64,000 nucleotides of DNA from Adiantum capillus-veneris (GCA_014529385.2 CM043945.1:149097241-149161240); one strand, 5' to 3'; shown: positions 30,895-43,324, counted from the stretch's first letter. Program-made: numbers and translations. The notes: generated by a model from the letters alone, not told the origin.

Positions 30895-32965
30895 GAAAAT
30901 GAAAAACCATACGAAATGAAAAGCCCATTAATGACAGAATTGTGGGCTCTTTTGAGGTTAAAAGGTCTACTAAGCAAGGATGTCCCCTGGCCCCCTTGCT
31001 TTTTGCCATCAGGTCGCATCCTCTCATTACGATGCTCAAAGCCAGTGCTGCGTGGAGAGAAATTCAAGGTCTGGCATTACCAGGCAACAATTAGCTACTG
31101 GCCAAAATGTTCGCAGATGATTCGCTCTGATTCTTAAAGGCGTGCCCTCAAGTTATCAGAAGAGCTCTGGAGCTTGTGCGAACATTTGCTGTGGCCTCAG
31201 GATCCAAGTGCAATATAGAGAAGTCAAGACTAATCTCCCTGTTGGAGAACGACTCTTTTGACCTTGCAGTCTTTGAACGGAGAGATTATCTCAAAAGGGA
31301 GTGTATTCAAATACTTGGCAGCCCCCGTAGGGGTGGATGTAACCCACAGGCAAAGATTTCAATGGGTCCTTGAAAAAATAAGCCCAAAAATGAGAATATG
31401 GGAGTTTGTTCTCCTCCCCTTCCAAAGCCGGATTAGAGTGATTAATGCTTTTATGATCCCGTATATTGCTTTCCTCAGCCCCGTGCTCAAGATGGCTAAG
31501 TGTAACTGGAAAGAATTTTTAAAACCGGTGAAAAGGTTTCTTTGAAAGAACAACACGAAAACCTCCCAGCCATGGCAGTGGGCTAGATGGGAGGTAGTTG
31601 CTCGCACGGTAGACCAAGGAGGGCTCGGCATTCTTAACCATGTATCCCATGTTGAGGCCCTTTGTGCCAAATTTATGGTCTCGTTGGCTAAACAGGACCA
31701 AGCTTCGGCTATCATGACCAAGGAAATGCTTGATGCACTAAAACTGGGATCGAAAGGGGGAAAGTGGAAGGGGGTTGTGATGCACAACAAACTTCTCGCC
31801 CAAAAGTGGTCTTATTTTAGATTTGGTGGACTCTCAGGGGAGCTGATGAGGAAGTGCAAAAGTGCAACTGAGGTTTTGGAATGGGGGGAAGCAACCAAAT
31901 ACTTTAAGAACTCCATTTTGCACTGGTCCCCTTGGCTCTCTAAAATATTGGGGCCGCCGCAAAGTCCCTATTGGATAGAAATGGCCAGGAATGTGAATAA
32001 TAAGGGGTTCGTTTGACTTGAGCAATTCTGGGATGGCAACAGGAAGTGCTGAAAAACTTTTGACTCTTTAGCCACCCAATTTCAACTGAATGGCTTTGAG
32101 ATCTTACTAGTCTACAGGGTGATGAAAGAGCTTGATAAGGTGGTGATGCCAATTTGTGAATCCAACTTTGAATGGGACGCTTGGAGATGGCCTGGGAGTA
32201 GCCTCTTTTGGAAACCACATTCTAAAGTCATTTACCATGCATTAATGCACGAGGCTAATTGGTGTAGCCCCCTCAACAAATTATGGAAGAGGCACAGGAC
32301 GGAAAAACGGTGGGAGGGAGTCATGGAGAAAATCTGGAAGCCAAGGTGGCCTCAGTATATGAAGATATTTCTATGGAAAGTGATGTGAGGTGCTCTGTCG
32401 GAAGGGCGTGAAGATACAAGAAAGAGGAATCGGGTTCGATCGTTGCTCGGGGTGCAAAATAGCTAGTGAAGACCTAGCCCACCTTTTTATGGGATGCCAG
32501 GAAATCAGTGGCATGGCTGGGAAAATATGCAAGTGGATTCAAAGGACATGGAAAATTAAGTTCGTCAAGAATGATTTGTTCTTTGGTAGTAACAGGTTGG
32601 GAAGTCCTACTCTTCTTGTCTGCACTCAAATAATCAGGTATTACTTCTTTCACCATATTTGGCAAGCAAGGAACCGCCACGTGTTTGAGGGGGATCTAAT
32701 TGTGGCAAGCTTTTGTGAAATCATACAAGAGATCAGAGTGACGATCCACATGATCGGAGGCAAACAAGCATCAAAGGACTAGTCTAGAACAATACATGAC
32801 ATCATGTAATAAGTAAAGCCTAGGAGTAGTTGTTATTTCTCTGCCAAGCAGAAAACCTGTAATCCTTTGACCCTCAAGGCTCTATCTGAGCTCGAGGTTG
32901 GTGTATATTTCTAATGTTCTTAATACTATCCACTCACAATTGTGAGTTTTGCAACAACAAAAAAA
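30895..32965 (+). mobile_element. 5'-truncated LINE with reverse transcriptase core and zinc-binding domain
   Basis: Plus-strand reading, across stops and shifts, begins inside reverse transcriptase: FEVKRSTKQGCPLAPLLFAI (about 30948-31010), the catalytic-type MFADDS segment (about 31108-31126), then ASGSKCNIEKSR (31197-31232). The post-RT region follows (WARWEVVARTVDQGGLGIL; frame 31675-32016), and the zinc domain (VKIQERGIGFDRCSGC; DLAHLFMGCQ; frame 32390-32782). The 3' untranslated tail has CTCACAATTGTGAG at 32933-32946 and ends AACAACAAAAAAA. This is the longest copy of the family. It lacks endonuclease and ORF1. Confidence 0.88.
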
Positions 32966-33418
32966 TATATGGAAAGTCAAAAGACATTTCATCTCCATAT
33001 AAAAGAAGTGGTCGAGTGCATTCCTTCTCCATTACCTTTCTTTTAGCATTTCCTTGCCTATGTAGGTAGAGTTTCCTTGGGCTATGTAAGGTCATGAAAT
33101 CATATCAATAGTTCTCCTCTATGTAGGTTTAGTGTCATCCCACCATTTGTAGGTGGGATTACACTAAATCTAGGTTTTTTGAATTTTTTGGAATCTTTGA
33201 GTTTTTGACATTTTAATTTTTTGGATCCATTAGGAATACCTTATAATTTTAATATGTGAGTATGTCCCCACAATACAAAGAAAATTGTCAAAAAGAGAAA
33301 TCTTGTGAAGAGAAATCTTGTGCAAATGCCTTTGTGAAGATTAAGATCATGTTTGCTCCCGTCACTTGCGTTCTATATAGATGCTCATTAATGGTCCATG
33401 TTTGCAGTTTAGCACAAC
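32966..33418. other. No gene; one hairpin
   Basis: No coding signal. It holds the hairpin at 33128-33168. Confidence 0.45.
33128..33168. repeat. 17-bp stem hairpin
   Basis: TTTAGTGTCATCCCACC (33128-33144) pairs with GGTGGGATTACACTAAA (33152-33168), 16 of 17 positions, across a 7-nt loop. Confidence 0.9.
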
Positions 33419-33441
33419 TCTCTCTCTCTCTCTCTCTCTCT

Positions 33442-33470
<29 letters not shown>
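33419..33470. repeat. (CT)n followed by poly-C
   Basis: About 12 CT units pass into a run of about 28 C (33443-33470). A similar CT-to-C junction occurs at 62690. Confidence 0.95.
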
Positions 33471-33472
<2 letters not shown>

Positions 33473-33655
33473 GCGATGTACGCAACAACGGCAAAACCTA
33501 AGATTGGGGGGGAACAAGCCGTTGCAAAGGCTATGCCTTTCTCTAGATGGAGGTGCATGTGCTCTCATCCAAAGCCCTGGAGTCAGAGGTGCAACACTTC
33601 AACAACAACAAGATTTAGAGCTACATCAACAGGCAAAGATGGAGCTACAACAGAG

Positions 33656-33658
<3 letters not shown>

Positions 33659-33724
<66 letters not shown>
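33659..33724. repeat. (CT)n microsatellite
   Basis: About 33 CT units. Confidence 0.97.
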
Positions 33725-33726
<2 letters not shown>

Positions 33727-35119
33727 GTCTGGGGCTACAAAATAAGAAGGGAATCCCTTTTTTGTGATGTAATCAACAATGCTTTCACCTTGAAGTCATG
33801 TGGCCTTAAGCAAGACAGTGACGGACAGATTGTGCTTTTGCGGTGCCTTGATTTGTATTCCAAATGGGGGGGTGGGGGGAGGGGGGAGATAATGAGGGCA
33901 GAAGGTGGTGAGGGCAACATGATGATTGACAAATTTGTCGACTAATTCATTTTATTTTCAAATGAGCCAAATATGTGAGTATGGCTAAAAAGGAAAAAGA
34001 GTTATACGTTATTATTTTTTGGGAAAAACGAGCACATAAACTCTGGACCATAGGAGTGGCTCTACTTCCGCGTGTAAGGCCATAAACAAGGAGCCTCCTA
34101 GTGGCATTGTGGCATGGCGGGATGTGAATTGGAGACACTGGAGTTGCATGGCCAAGGGGTAGGTGTGGCCTGGGAGCTACAATTGACTTGGGAGGGAGAA
34201 TTTGGGCAGTTCCACCCTTGTCGTCCATGTTTTCAACCTCCTTTTCAGAGTGGTTGTCTCTCCCGCCTCCTCCCAAAGAGGAGAAAGGATAGCCTAAATG
34301 TGTTTGAAGTCTTACCTTGCATTTAGTAGGTAGAGGTAGGCTTAGTGATAGCAAGAGGAATCTTTTGTTGGGGCTTGGATGCTCATGAAAGCCTGCTAGT
34401 CAAAGCTTCAACTTGGTTCGATGGTTGGTTGTGTCTAGCTCACTATGGTGGGTTGATTGATCTCAAGTGATAGGGACAGTTATTTTGGTTGTGGTTGCAA
34501 TGGATCTTGTCTATTTTTCCCTGATTTGTATCTTGGAATTTGATGTGCATGTAGTTGATTTCCTACTACTACAAGTTCCCTTTCTATTTTTCTATTTGTT
34601 GCTTTTTATCCTCCTATGGTATGGCACAATTGGCATTTGTGAGATGGGATCCTTTTGTGGTGGCACCTTGGCTACATGTTTGTGGCTGCAAGTGGTTAGG
34701 CTTCCCTATAAAAATCTGGACTATGTTGTGTTCTTTAGGTTTTTTTATGCCCCTCATGTGGCAGATGTGTTGCATGAGGTTGTCCCCACAGGTTGCGGGT
34801 CCCTATAAAAGTGTGGATTTCTATAGTATCTTTTAATTCAATAGCTTGTAACAAGCATTGCTTTACAAAGAAAAACGATTGATAGAGTGTGACACTCATT
34901 TATCTAGATACACATGCCTTTAGATAAGTAAATATATATATTTCTATTTTTACATGAGAGAGAGAGAGAGAGCTCTTTCTCACCATACACATGAGTGACT
35001 ATCTTACTTCTCTTTGAGTCTCAAATGTTGGCTAATTAATATATAAAAAAATCGGTTGTGTTCATCCCATCTAGATGCATACAGAACCTTACATCCTTTG
35101 ACTCAAACATAGGTGAAAA
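33725..35119. other. No convincing gene
   Basis: A G-rich stretch at 33866-33889 and a hydrophobic frame at 34467-34808 (113 codons, Leu/Phe/Val-rich) are present. The frame overlaps an equally hydrophobic one in another phase (34555-34836), which argues for compositional bias in T-rich DNA rather than a membrane protein. A short (GA)n lies at 34958-34973. Confidence 0.4.
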
Positions 35120-35625
35120 TCTCAATGACCTCTCAAGAAGTGTATGATGCTTGCTATCTATTGAGAAGATGCTTGCAAGTCAAGATATCTCAAGAATTTT
35201 AGAAAACACCGGTCAAAGTGTTGACCCATATAAAACAAGAGTGAAGTATGATCCACTAGTCTAACATAGTAATCATACATACAATGGATTTGTATAGATT
35301 TGGTTGACATAATGAACATGCCAACACTTGCTAAAGGTAGTAAATAAATATAGTAAGGTAAGAGCTTGAGTCCTTGCAAGCACATACACAACCAAGAGAG
35401 CACTAGAGATGTATTCTAAATCACAACATAACGATAACTATAGAAAATTGTCATGAAAATTTTAGTGAGTGAGCTAGCTAGATAAGCAGCTATTGCTCCC
35501 AATGCATAGACCATGTCAATGAAGCCCAGCTATAATAACATTGGCAACAATGATCCTAATGTCCATCAGCTTGTGCTAGTTATAAATGTAGGCAAGAAGT
35601 GATCCAAGTGTACCATGTATTGATC

Positions 35626-35985
35626 TTGATATCCCAACGCCCCTCAAGCTCAAGTCCATCTCTTGTATTGCAAGCATAGCTCAAAATAGTCTATGCTTCT
35701 CCACTCATAGGGCCTTTAAGAAAACGTCTACACTTTCTCATTTGTCCTCATGTACTTAAGGTCAATGTTTCCATCCAAGAACCTATCTTTGAAAAAATGG
35801 TAGTGCACCTTAATGTGACTTTTCCTCCTGTGAAACACTGTGTTCTACATAAATATTTTCTACTGAGGTTGTTGCAGTAGATGAAAATCGGCCTTTGATC
35901 CTCAATGCCAATCTCCAACCATGCTACCATTGTAGCACCTACGTACTCAGCCTTTACGCTTGACAGAGAAACCATGGGTTGCTTT
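35626..35985 (-). pseudogene. Copia RNase H remnant
   Basis: SLSSVKAEYVGATMVAWL (upstream frame 35748-35975) and IFIYCNNLS are the conserved AEY and DN-type segments of copia RNase H, the latter with Asn in place of the catalytic-region Asp. Reading continues with shifts to an EKHRLF-type C-terminus near 35660. Confidence 0.8.
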
Positions 35986-36525
35986 TTGTTGCTTTATGTG
36001 ATAGTACCACTCCCTGGGGAAGACATGAATCTATTGGTTGATTGTCGATCAGATAGACTACCATCTCAATCTGCATCTGTGTATCTGTAGAGTTGCACCT
36101 TTGTAACTTTTTAGCTACACCTTTGTAACGACCTCATAGAAGAGAGCATAATCTAAGGTAGCACTCACATAGAACAATGTTCACATGACCACATCCAAGT
36201 GTATATTCCAAGGAAGCTACATTAACCAACTCTCAAGCCCAACCATGTAACTCAAATTAGGTCGTGAGTTTGTCAAGTAGATTAAGCTACCCGCAATCTT
36301 CTTGTACATGATGGTATTCTCAATTACAACCCACCCACATCAGCTTGCACCTTCAAATTATGATTGAAGGGACATAGCATTAGGCATACAATCAACCATA
36401 CCTTACTTTGACATCATATCCAATGCATATTGACTTTGTGAGATCCATGTGCCATCTTTTGTGCATATAGTTTCAATTGCCAATAAATTGTGCAACTCTC
36501 TCAAAAATTTTATGTCAAACTCTTT

Positions 36526-36732
36526 CTACAAGAGGGTCTTCATATGCTTGACTTCAACCTCATTATTGCTACCAATAATCAAATCATCCATATAGATGCA
36601 TATAAGCACAATACCTGCCTCGATCTCTTGCACAATCACAAACCAATGCATTGCAATCATCTTAAATACTAGAAAACTTGTCAAAGCTCTTGCTTTTGCA
36701 GAGTTTTTAGTCTTTTCACATTTGCATGTCAA
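36526..36732 (-). pseudogene. Copia reverse transcriptase remnant (YMDD segment only)
   Basis: ICIYMDDLIIGSNNEVEV carries the YMDDLI catalytic motif of copia reverse transcriptase, followed by VKHMKTLL. The polymerase segments normally preceding it are absent; the sequence immediately upstream is pre-integrase coding. Confidence 0.85.
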
Positions 36733-37267
36733 ATATGTTTATGCCCCATGTCAATATTTGCAACAATTCCTGACCCTTATGCAAACATGGCTTTGCTGGG
36801 ACATCTACAAGAGTGAACATTCGGCCCAACTTTTTATCTTGTGCAATGAGGCTTTCATTCTTCTTGTATTTCTTTTCTACATAGAGGCCATTAGAATTAA
36901 ATCTTACTTGCAAATCTTGATCAACAATTTGCCCAACAGAAACAAAGATCTTTGTGATATTGGGTACGTGTAGTACATCACTCAAATACTTCATATTAAC
37001 ATTTGTCAATGACAATGGTACATTCTCCATATGTGCAATCGAATGGGCTATATTAGTTGCGGTCTCAACATAGCTAGGACTATCCAATCTTATTATGTCC
37101 AGAAACCATTCACTATGGTTTTTTATGTGTTTAATTGCACCCATATCCACATACCATACATTATCGCCACATTTGCATACATTTGTAGACATAGTGTCCA
37201 TCATATGTTGCATAACAAACAATCTCCTCTTGCCATGTGTTTCAATGGACCCAAATCCACATACCAT
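36716..37267 (-). pseudogene. Copia protease and GAG-pre-integrase segment
   Basis: VWYVDMGAIKHIKNHSEWF is the protease active-site region, with DMGA where functional copia proteases have DSGA or DTGA. It is followed by LSDVLHVPNITKIFVSVGQI and LGRMFTLVD, the normal start of the pre-integrase zinc region. The 183-codon frame ends where the deletion joins it to reverse transcriptase. Confidence 0.85.
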
Positions 37268-37449
37268 AAATTGTTACCACATTCTTATGCATTTGTAGAC
37301 ATAGTATTCATCATATGTAGATAGTGTCCATCATATGTTGCAAACAATATCTCTAGCTCATCCTACTAGTACATGCACAATTGTTTTGTTGCCTCCTTTT
37401 TGGATAGTCATGCTCAAAGTAGTCTTGATAGCCATATGTCCAACATCCC

Positions 37450-38241
37450 CTACCATTTTTTAATGCGTTATTTTTGTGAAAGTTTTCATGACCTCTTTGA
37501 TCCCCCTTGTCTCAGATTTTTGCTTTACCACTTGTATCCTACCTTTGATTGTCAACCATATGTTGATCGCCTTGATTTTGATTTCCATGGCCTCCTTGAC
37601 ATGCTCCATGTCCTCTATCTCTTCTATTGTTATCTAAGAAGACTTGTTCAGACTTACATGCACCTTGTGGAGATGAATTACTAATGTGCTTTTCTTCCAC
37701 AATCATCAATGGTACAAGATGTTTAAAAGTAGGAATGTCTTCTTTAGTATGAATAGAGATCTTGAATTGCTTGTCTGTTGGCCCTAAACCATGCAAGCAT
37801 GCTTCTAGATTTTCATCATTATCGACCATAGCAACTACAAATGTAAGGGATTCACATATATCTTTTATCTTCAAAACATAATTATTCACTGCTGATAAAT
37901 GTGCTTTCTTCAAAGTGTTGAGCCTTGTCTTCTAGTGCAGCTTCTTTGCTTTGATGTTGATCACATCTAGTGAGACCAAATTCTTCTATGCCTCCTCAAG
38001 GAATTGGCATATTTTTTATGCCCAATCATAGCATTTTCTACTCTAACAAACAATCAATACATGACTTTCTATGCTCCTTGAGTCCAATCTTTAGAGGATT
38101 TTACTATTGAGAAGTTGGATTTTCCTCTAGCAACATTTGGTGTGTCTTCTTGTTCACCTTAAATGTACTTGCAATAACCTTTGTTCATCAACAACTTGAT
38201 CATTCTAAATTTTCAAGCATGAAAATTGTTCTTATCCATAT
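37450..38241 (-). pseudogene. Copia Gag, several stops
   Basis: ATG 38241 opens MDKNNFHA followed by a stop at the position of a usual Trp codon, then KFRMIKLLMNKGYCKYI. The frame at 37539-37913 (LSAVNNYVLKIKDICESL) matches the central Gag domain of copia elements. A basic Gly/His/Gln-rich C-terminus follows, with no intact zinc knuckle seen. Confidence 0.75.
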
Positions 38242-38559
38242 TCTCGCTGATAATAACACTCTCCATCATTGCTAGAGATGTTGTTAAAAAGTAAAAAAAT
38301 ATACAACCAAAAAAATTCACGTATGTATCACAACTTGTGACCACATTATGTGTACATACACTCAATACAACATTTCACACTACTATTCCAAAATGGGTAC
38401 TTTGAAGAAACTTGAACCTTTACGTTCTTGCATGCAAATGCGAGAACCTTAACTCCATAAATGAAAATGCAAATGCCAATGCACGTTAATTCAATAAAGT
38501 CCAAAATACATTTGAAATTTAAAATGGTTGCACATGTATATTCCTTTAAAATCCCAACT

Positions 38560-39708
38560 CACACATCCCTCATAAAAATAACCAAAATCAAATTGTTGAC
38601 AATGTCTCCCCCCAAGAATCCCATGGATGACTGTAGTATTAGCACGTGAGAGACGAGGATGGAGAAACACTTATGGTCTTTTGGCAATGAGGTTGAAGTT
38701 TTATCCTTGCTGCAAGAGCAACTGCTTGATAAACAGGCTTGACTTGTTCCCAATAGTCCTCCATGTAGTACTGAGGACACTCCTCAAGTGTATCGACTCC
38801 AAGGGCAATACTAGGGTCTATGTCATCCTCACAGTCCAAACAAGCACCAGATAGCTCGCAACATGCTTGGTTCACAAGGGTAACTCTCGGATGTGAGGAT
38901 TGTAGTCCTAAGATTGGAGGTGGTAATGTGTCATTTGAACAACATTTTGGGCTTTAGGGACCATGTGTTGTGATGGTTCCTGAACACGTGGGTAGGCATC
39001 AATGCAAGAACTCAAGGTGAGTTTGTCCAGGCCAAAGGTGGTTTATTTGCCATCATGCATTTAAACACTATGCAATCCTTGGCTTCTAATGACCATACCT
39101 AACACATGCATTGCAATCCCGATTAAATTCAATTCTAAACGTGGGGCATTCAACAGTGCTACGTGGACCAAAGCAAACTAAGCACCATGGTTGCTCCCTT
39201 CTTGGATACATATGATTATTTTGTGGAGCACAATTATCTCTAAGACTTTCTTGAATAGCTTTGGTGAGGTTTGCCAAAGTCGTCTCAAATATCTTTTGCT
39301 CTTTAACATAAGTTTGGTACCTGGACAATGAAATGTCCTCTGGACATTATAATTTGTCCTAAAACTTGGAAAAAATCATAGGGCATTCTATGCTCCAAAC
39401 CATGGCAAATGGATTTTTCTAGGAAAGATACCAATGGAGAAAATCTAAATATGCAAGATCAAGCCATTTTTTATATATGAAAAAGTTTTTACAATTAAAT
39501 TAACACATCAATGCCTCCTATTTTTGCGTATTTTTGTCATGTCCGAATGATTTTTTTCCTAGGTCAAATGAATTTTGTTTGTCACAATACTAGAAGTGTC
39601 ACTCAATATACTTTAAAAACACCACATATTCATATATATTGTTTTTTATATGAATGATGCACCACATAGTAGAATACACACAAAAGAATCTTTTTTTTAG
39701 TAAAATAG
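38560..39708 (-). pseudogene. Family O copy 2: distal Gag fragment
   Basis: The minus frame at 39086-39328 contains ANLTKAIQESLRDN and QPWCLVCFGPRSTVECP, a CCHC-type knuckle with Arg in place of His. The next frame, 38639-38875 (SIALGVDTLEECPQYYMEDY), is open and acidic but unassigned. I place it in the older host element because it lies in the right orientation directly left of the gypsy insertion. 39340-39708 has no coding signal. The link is by position and is less certain than the Gag pieces at 53576-57550. Confidence 0.5.
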
Positions 39709-41318
39709 TGTCATCAAATATCTAATATCTAACCAACCCAAATGATTTTGTCATATTAAACTGATCATTTAATATGGGATAATAAACGGGAACAACGGTT
39801 AGAATATAGACATGTGCTTACGGATCTATCTCAACACGGGGCCAATGGTAAAGGGGCCCAAATGAGAGATGGTCTGTCAAAGAGCAAGGTTAACTAGTGA
39901 AGCTTAAAAGACCTTAGGGTTAGCTTCATTAAAGACCTCCAATGGTTAGTGCTAAAAGTCCTTTTGACCTTAAGCAAGCTAGGGTTGTGCTTGAGGTGGG
40001 AACCCGACCTAAACTTAAGCAAGCTAGGGTTGTGCTTGAGGTGGGAACCTTAAGCAAGCTAGGGTTGTGCTTGAGGTGGGAACCCGACCTAAACTTAGGC
40101 AAGCTAGGGCTGTGCTTGAGGTGGGAACTCCATCTAAGGTGCTTGTCATGCTTGATGACTAAGGTACCTGAGGTACGTGTCACATTTAATGAGAGGAAGT
40201 TGCTTGAGAAGCTTCCTATGCATGGGGGGTAAGATGCTTGAGTCAAAAAGAGAACCTACACACTTAATGAGGAAGTTGCCTAAGAAACTTCCTATGCATA
40301 AAAAACTCAAATTTAGGGGAATTCTAAAAGAGCACATGGGACACATGTCAGACTCTCACTAAGCTTAACCACATGGTGTGCTTGAATGCTATTGGTTGGG
40401 CTAAAGAGGGGCCCAATGAGCTTCTACTTCCATCTAACAAATATCTAGATATTTTCAAGCTCTCTCTCTCTCTCTAAGGGGTAAGGAGGACACTTGTCAA
40501 AAGACTACCCATGTGCTTGACTGCATGCTTCATGTGATTGTCTAAGGGGAGAGGGGTCTAATGAGCTTGTAGCATGGAGAAATTTCACCCAAAGCAAGGA
40601 AGGGGGGTGCTAGGGGGATATACTCCACACACACACTCATTTGGAAGGCCATTCTCACTTGGTGAAAGTTGAGGAACACCACATCCTTCTCCAACCTTGT
40701 GAGAGTGAAAGCCTACATCAACACTCTTGGCTATGGAATGCAAATCCAACCAAGAGCCATGCTTCCATGCTTAAGCTTGCCATCTTCTCCATCTCCATTA
40801 CTATGCTATTATGTATGCTAGAAATAAGAGTAATGATAAGTGAGGAACTATTTCTTTCTCCTATGGAATGTTTCTTCCTCTTCCCTATCCTCATTCCCCG
40901 CAAGCTCTCTCCACCTTGGAAGGTGTTTGAGGCCTTGGGACTAAGGTTTGGGATAGTTAATGATTTCTACAAGTTTATGTTATGCTTGTGATGCATGAAG
41001 CTTTCCATCTTCATTGCATCACGTAGGTCACAAGGAACACAAACATTGTATTGTACCAAGTCTCGAGAAACTATAATATAAATGCCTATTGGAGGGGGGA
41101 CCGGCTCCATATGAATCCGGTCCTCAACTATTGTCATGTTCTCTAAACTCTCTCTCTCTGGCAAAAGTATTGTTCATGCCAAGTTAACTAAGTACCATGT
41201 TTATGTTGCTACCATCAATTAAGTTCACCCGCTATGCTCACAAAGTAATCTCTCAAAAGTGTTTCACCTAATTTCCTAATTTCTCTACTCTCAAAGTTCA
41301 TAGGCCATTTCCATTACA
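39709..41318 (+). repeat. 5' LTR of family A gypsy element
   Basis: Begins TGTCATCAAATATCTAATAT and ends CCATTACA, 1610 bp, followed directly by the PBS. U3 holds tandem modules of about 46 bp (AAGCAAGCTAGGGTTGTGCT, 39974-40125). A short (CT)n lies at 40459-40476. The frame at 40641-40991 recurs in the other LTRs only because the LTR is repeated; it is not a gene. Confidence 0.95.
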
Positions 41319-41319
41319 T

Positions 41320-41331
41320 TGGTATCAGAGC
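41320..41331 (+). promoter_or_regulatory. Primer-binding site, tRNA-Met type
   Basis: TGGTATCAGAGC directly follows the 5' LTR, an exact match to the common plant tRNA-Met primer site. Confidence 0.95.
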
Positions 41332-41730
41332 ATTTTGTTTCTCTTTTCTTGCTTAAGAAGAGAGGTCCTTAAGTAGCCTATTAATGGTTGATTTTGTTAA
41401 TTATATTAGGGTAAGTGGGACTGGGATCTATTATCGGTTTTGTTGAGCCCACTATGTGGGATATGGTGCACACCTCGGGAGCTTTGGTTTTGATACTGGA
41501 GTCTTTTTAGACTTGCCTATGGCTTTACCATTATTGAGCCATAAGAAATCCGAAAGGAGCTATCCCTCGGCAACTTCGCTATGTTTAGACTCACTCCACT
41601 ACTCTCTATAATTAACCAATTCGAGTCGTGGGTGTAGATACTTAAGTGCCTATTTTCAAAGGCTAAGAGGAGTAGCAACTAAGGTTTTGAATTTCCAAAG
41701 CATACACGTAAACACCTAAGTTTAATTAAC

Positions 41731-42733
41731 ATGGATGACAATAACCAAGAGAGTAGAATGAACATTGATAACTTTGATTTTGCACATGAAGGTGTTAATG
41801 ATGATGCCCCCATATTTGTTAATTATCTTGTTACTAGGTTGCAACAAGATATGGGCAACCCCTCTTTGCAATCCGAAGTTACTCAACAACTTCGTGCTTA
41901 TGGGATTTCCTTTCCTCTCAAAGAGGAGAGAGAGCTTAGGAGGCCTCTTGGTGAGACCCCCAAAAGAAGAATCTCTCCCATATGAGAGGACGAATCCAAA
42001 GAACGAGAAAGTAATGACTCCCTAAGTTCCTCAAAAGATGTGGCTCCATGAAGATGGTGGTCTAGACGATCGCCAACTCCTCCCAAGAGGAAACGATTAA
42101 CCCATAGTCCTTCTCCTCGTCACTTCAAAAGGGAAGAGAGGAAACGAAGGAAGAAAAGGGCAAGAAAGAGGTCACCCTCTTCTCCTTCTTCTTCACCTTT
42201 CTCCTCTACTGATGAAAGCTATGGCTATTCTCCTAGAGAATACAAGAGGGGAGGACATCGCAAATCTTACCTTGCATGGCAAAGGTCACAAAAGCTAAAG
42301 AAGTTCAAGAGGGAGGAAAGAGTATCTCTTTTCTCACCTATGATGGCACCTTTAGTGCTACCGACAAAGTATTGGCCTTCATCCAACAATTTGATGGGCC
42401 TTTGAAGACGAGGGATTCACGGAGTCCTCCAAGCTACACCATGTAGCTATGCACTTCCAAATAGTGGCTCGCCAATGGTGGGGTAGCCTTCGTGGCAACG
42501 GCGAAGCCCCAAAGACATGGAAAACTCTACGAGTTTTCATCATGAAGCAATTCCTTGTAAGTAATGCAAAGGAAAAAGTGCTTACCAAATGGTGAAGTTT
42601 AAAGCTTCTCTCTCATGAGTCTATCCACAAATATGTGGACAAGTTTTGGGATTTACATCTCAAGGCTACTATCTTTAAGAAGATAGACTTTGTTGAGCAA
42701 AAGCAACAATTCTGAGCGGGATTACCCAAAGAG
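41731..42733 (+). pseudogene. Family A Gag (N-terminal and core), frameshifted
   Basis: ATG 41731 opens an acidic 84-residue segment (MDDNNQESRMNIDNFDFAHE). A Ser/Arg/Lys-rich linker follows at 42060-42300. The Gag core is readable in shifted frames: VAMHFQIVARQWWGSLRG (about 42443-42496), TWKTLRVFIMKQFLV (about 42510-42560) and KYVDKFWDLHLKA (about 42632-42670). At least one stop (41983) and several frame changes break it. Confidence 0.85.
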
Positions 42734-43324
42734 ATGGCCGAGTATGTCAACTCTCAACGGCCTAGTTCTATCACCAAAGTAATCCACCACACCATGGTTG
42801 CTTCGTGCATCAATTTCCAACAAGGGGCTAGACGGAATGTCAAGCCCATGGACAATAAAGACAAAAATGATACTTCGGGGAAAACCAATGCCCAAAATTC
42901 TTACCAAGGCTATTCCAACCACAACAACAATTGGTCCAAGGAGAAGGAAGTTTACAAAGGTAAATATAAACTCTCTCCTAAAGAGCTAGAAGCTTCTAGT
43001 AAGGACCACAAATGTTTTAAGTGTGGGGAGCAAGGCCATGGTTATCGTCCTTGCCCCAAGAGAATTGCCCGCAATGAGACTCTTAGAGTCTCTATGTTCG
43101 AAGCTCCAAAAGAGGATGCTCATTGCCAAGGATTTCTCCTTTCCTATGGTTGGGGAAAGATGCAAGAGTATGATTCCTTTATTTTGTTTGACCCTGGTTC
43201 AACTCACAACTTCATGTCCATGGAGTTGACCACTAAGCTAGGCATACAAGCCCACGAGATGGGAGATACATTGAAAGCCAATGGAGCTAGATCAAGGGAC
43301 AAGACGTCTCAGTTACTTCCTTAA
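42734..43324 (+). pseudogene. Family A Gag C-terminus, zinc knuckle and protease
   Basis: This 196-codon frame has an intact CCHC knuckle, CFKCGEQGHGYRPC (43014-43055), then the aspartic protease start LFDPGSTHNFMS (about 43186-43221). The active-site triad reads D-P-G where D-S-G or D-T-G is normal, so the protease is likely dead. Continuation at 43321-43556 (FFIFPLKHENVIVGAPWF) is the protease body after a stop. Confidence 0.9.

Larger units (their letters stand above)
35120..38260 (-). mobile_element. Copia-type retrotransposon, internally deleted and 5' LTR not found
   Basis: Minus-strand order from right to left is Gag, protease and pre-integrase, a reverse transcriptase remnant, RNase H, then a 3' LTR. 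The polypurine tract GAGCTTGAGGGG (plus strand near 35647-35658) precedes CGTTGGGATATC, a one-base change from a TGTTGGGATATC LTR start at about 35648. No matching LTR is found on the right of Gag, so the 5' end seems lost. Integrase and most of reverse transcriptase are missing. The left LTR end is not resolved; 35120 is approximate. Confidence 0.75.

Noticed and set aside
34467-34808. Hydrophobic 113-codon frame resembling a membrane protein
   Set aside because: An overlapping frame in another phase is equally hydrophobic, so T-rich composition explains it.
40641-40991. Frame conserved between 40641-40991 and 47427-47723
   Set aside because: Conservation is explained by the two LTRs of one element; the same frame is broken in the solo LTRs.
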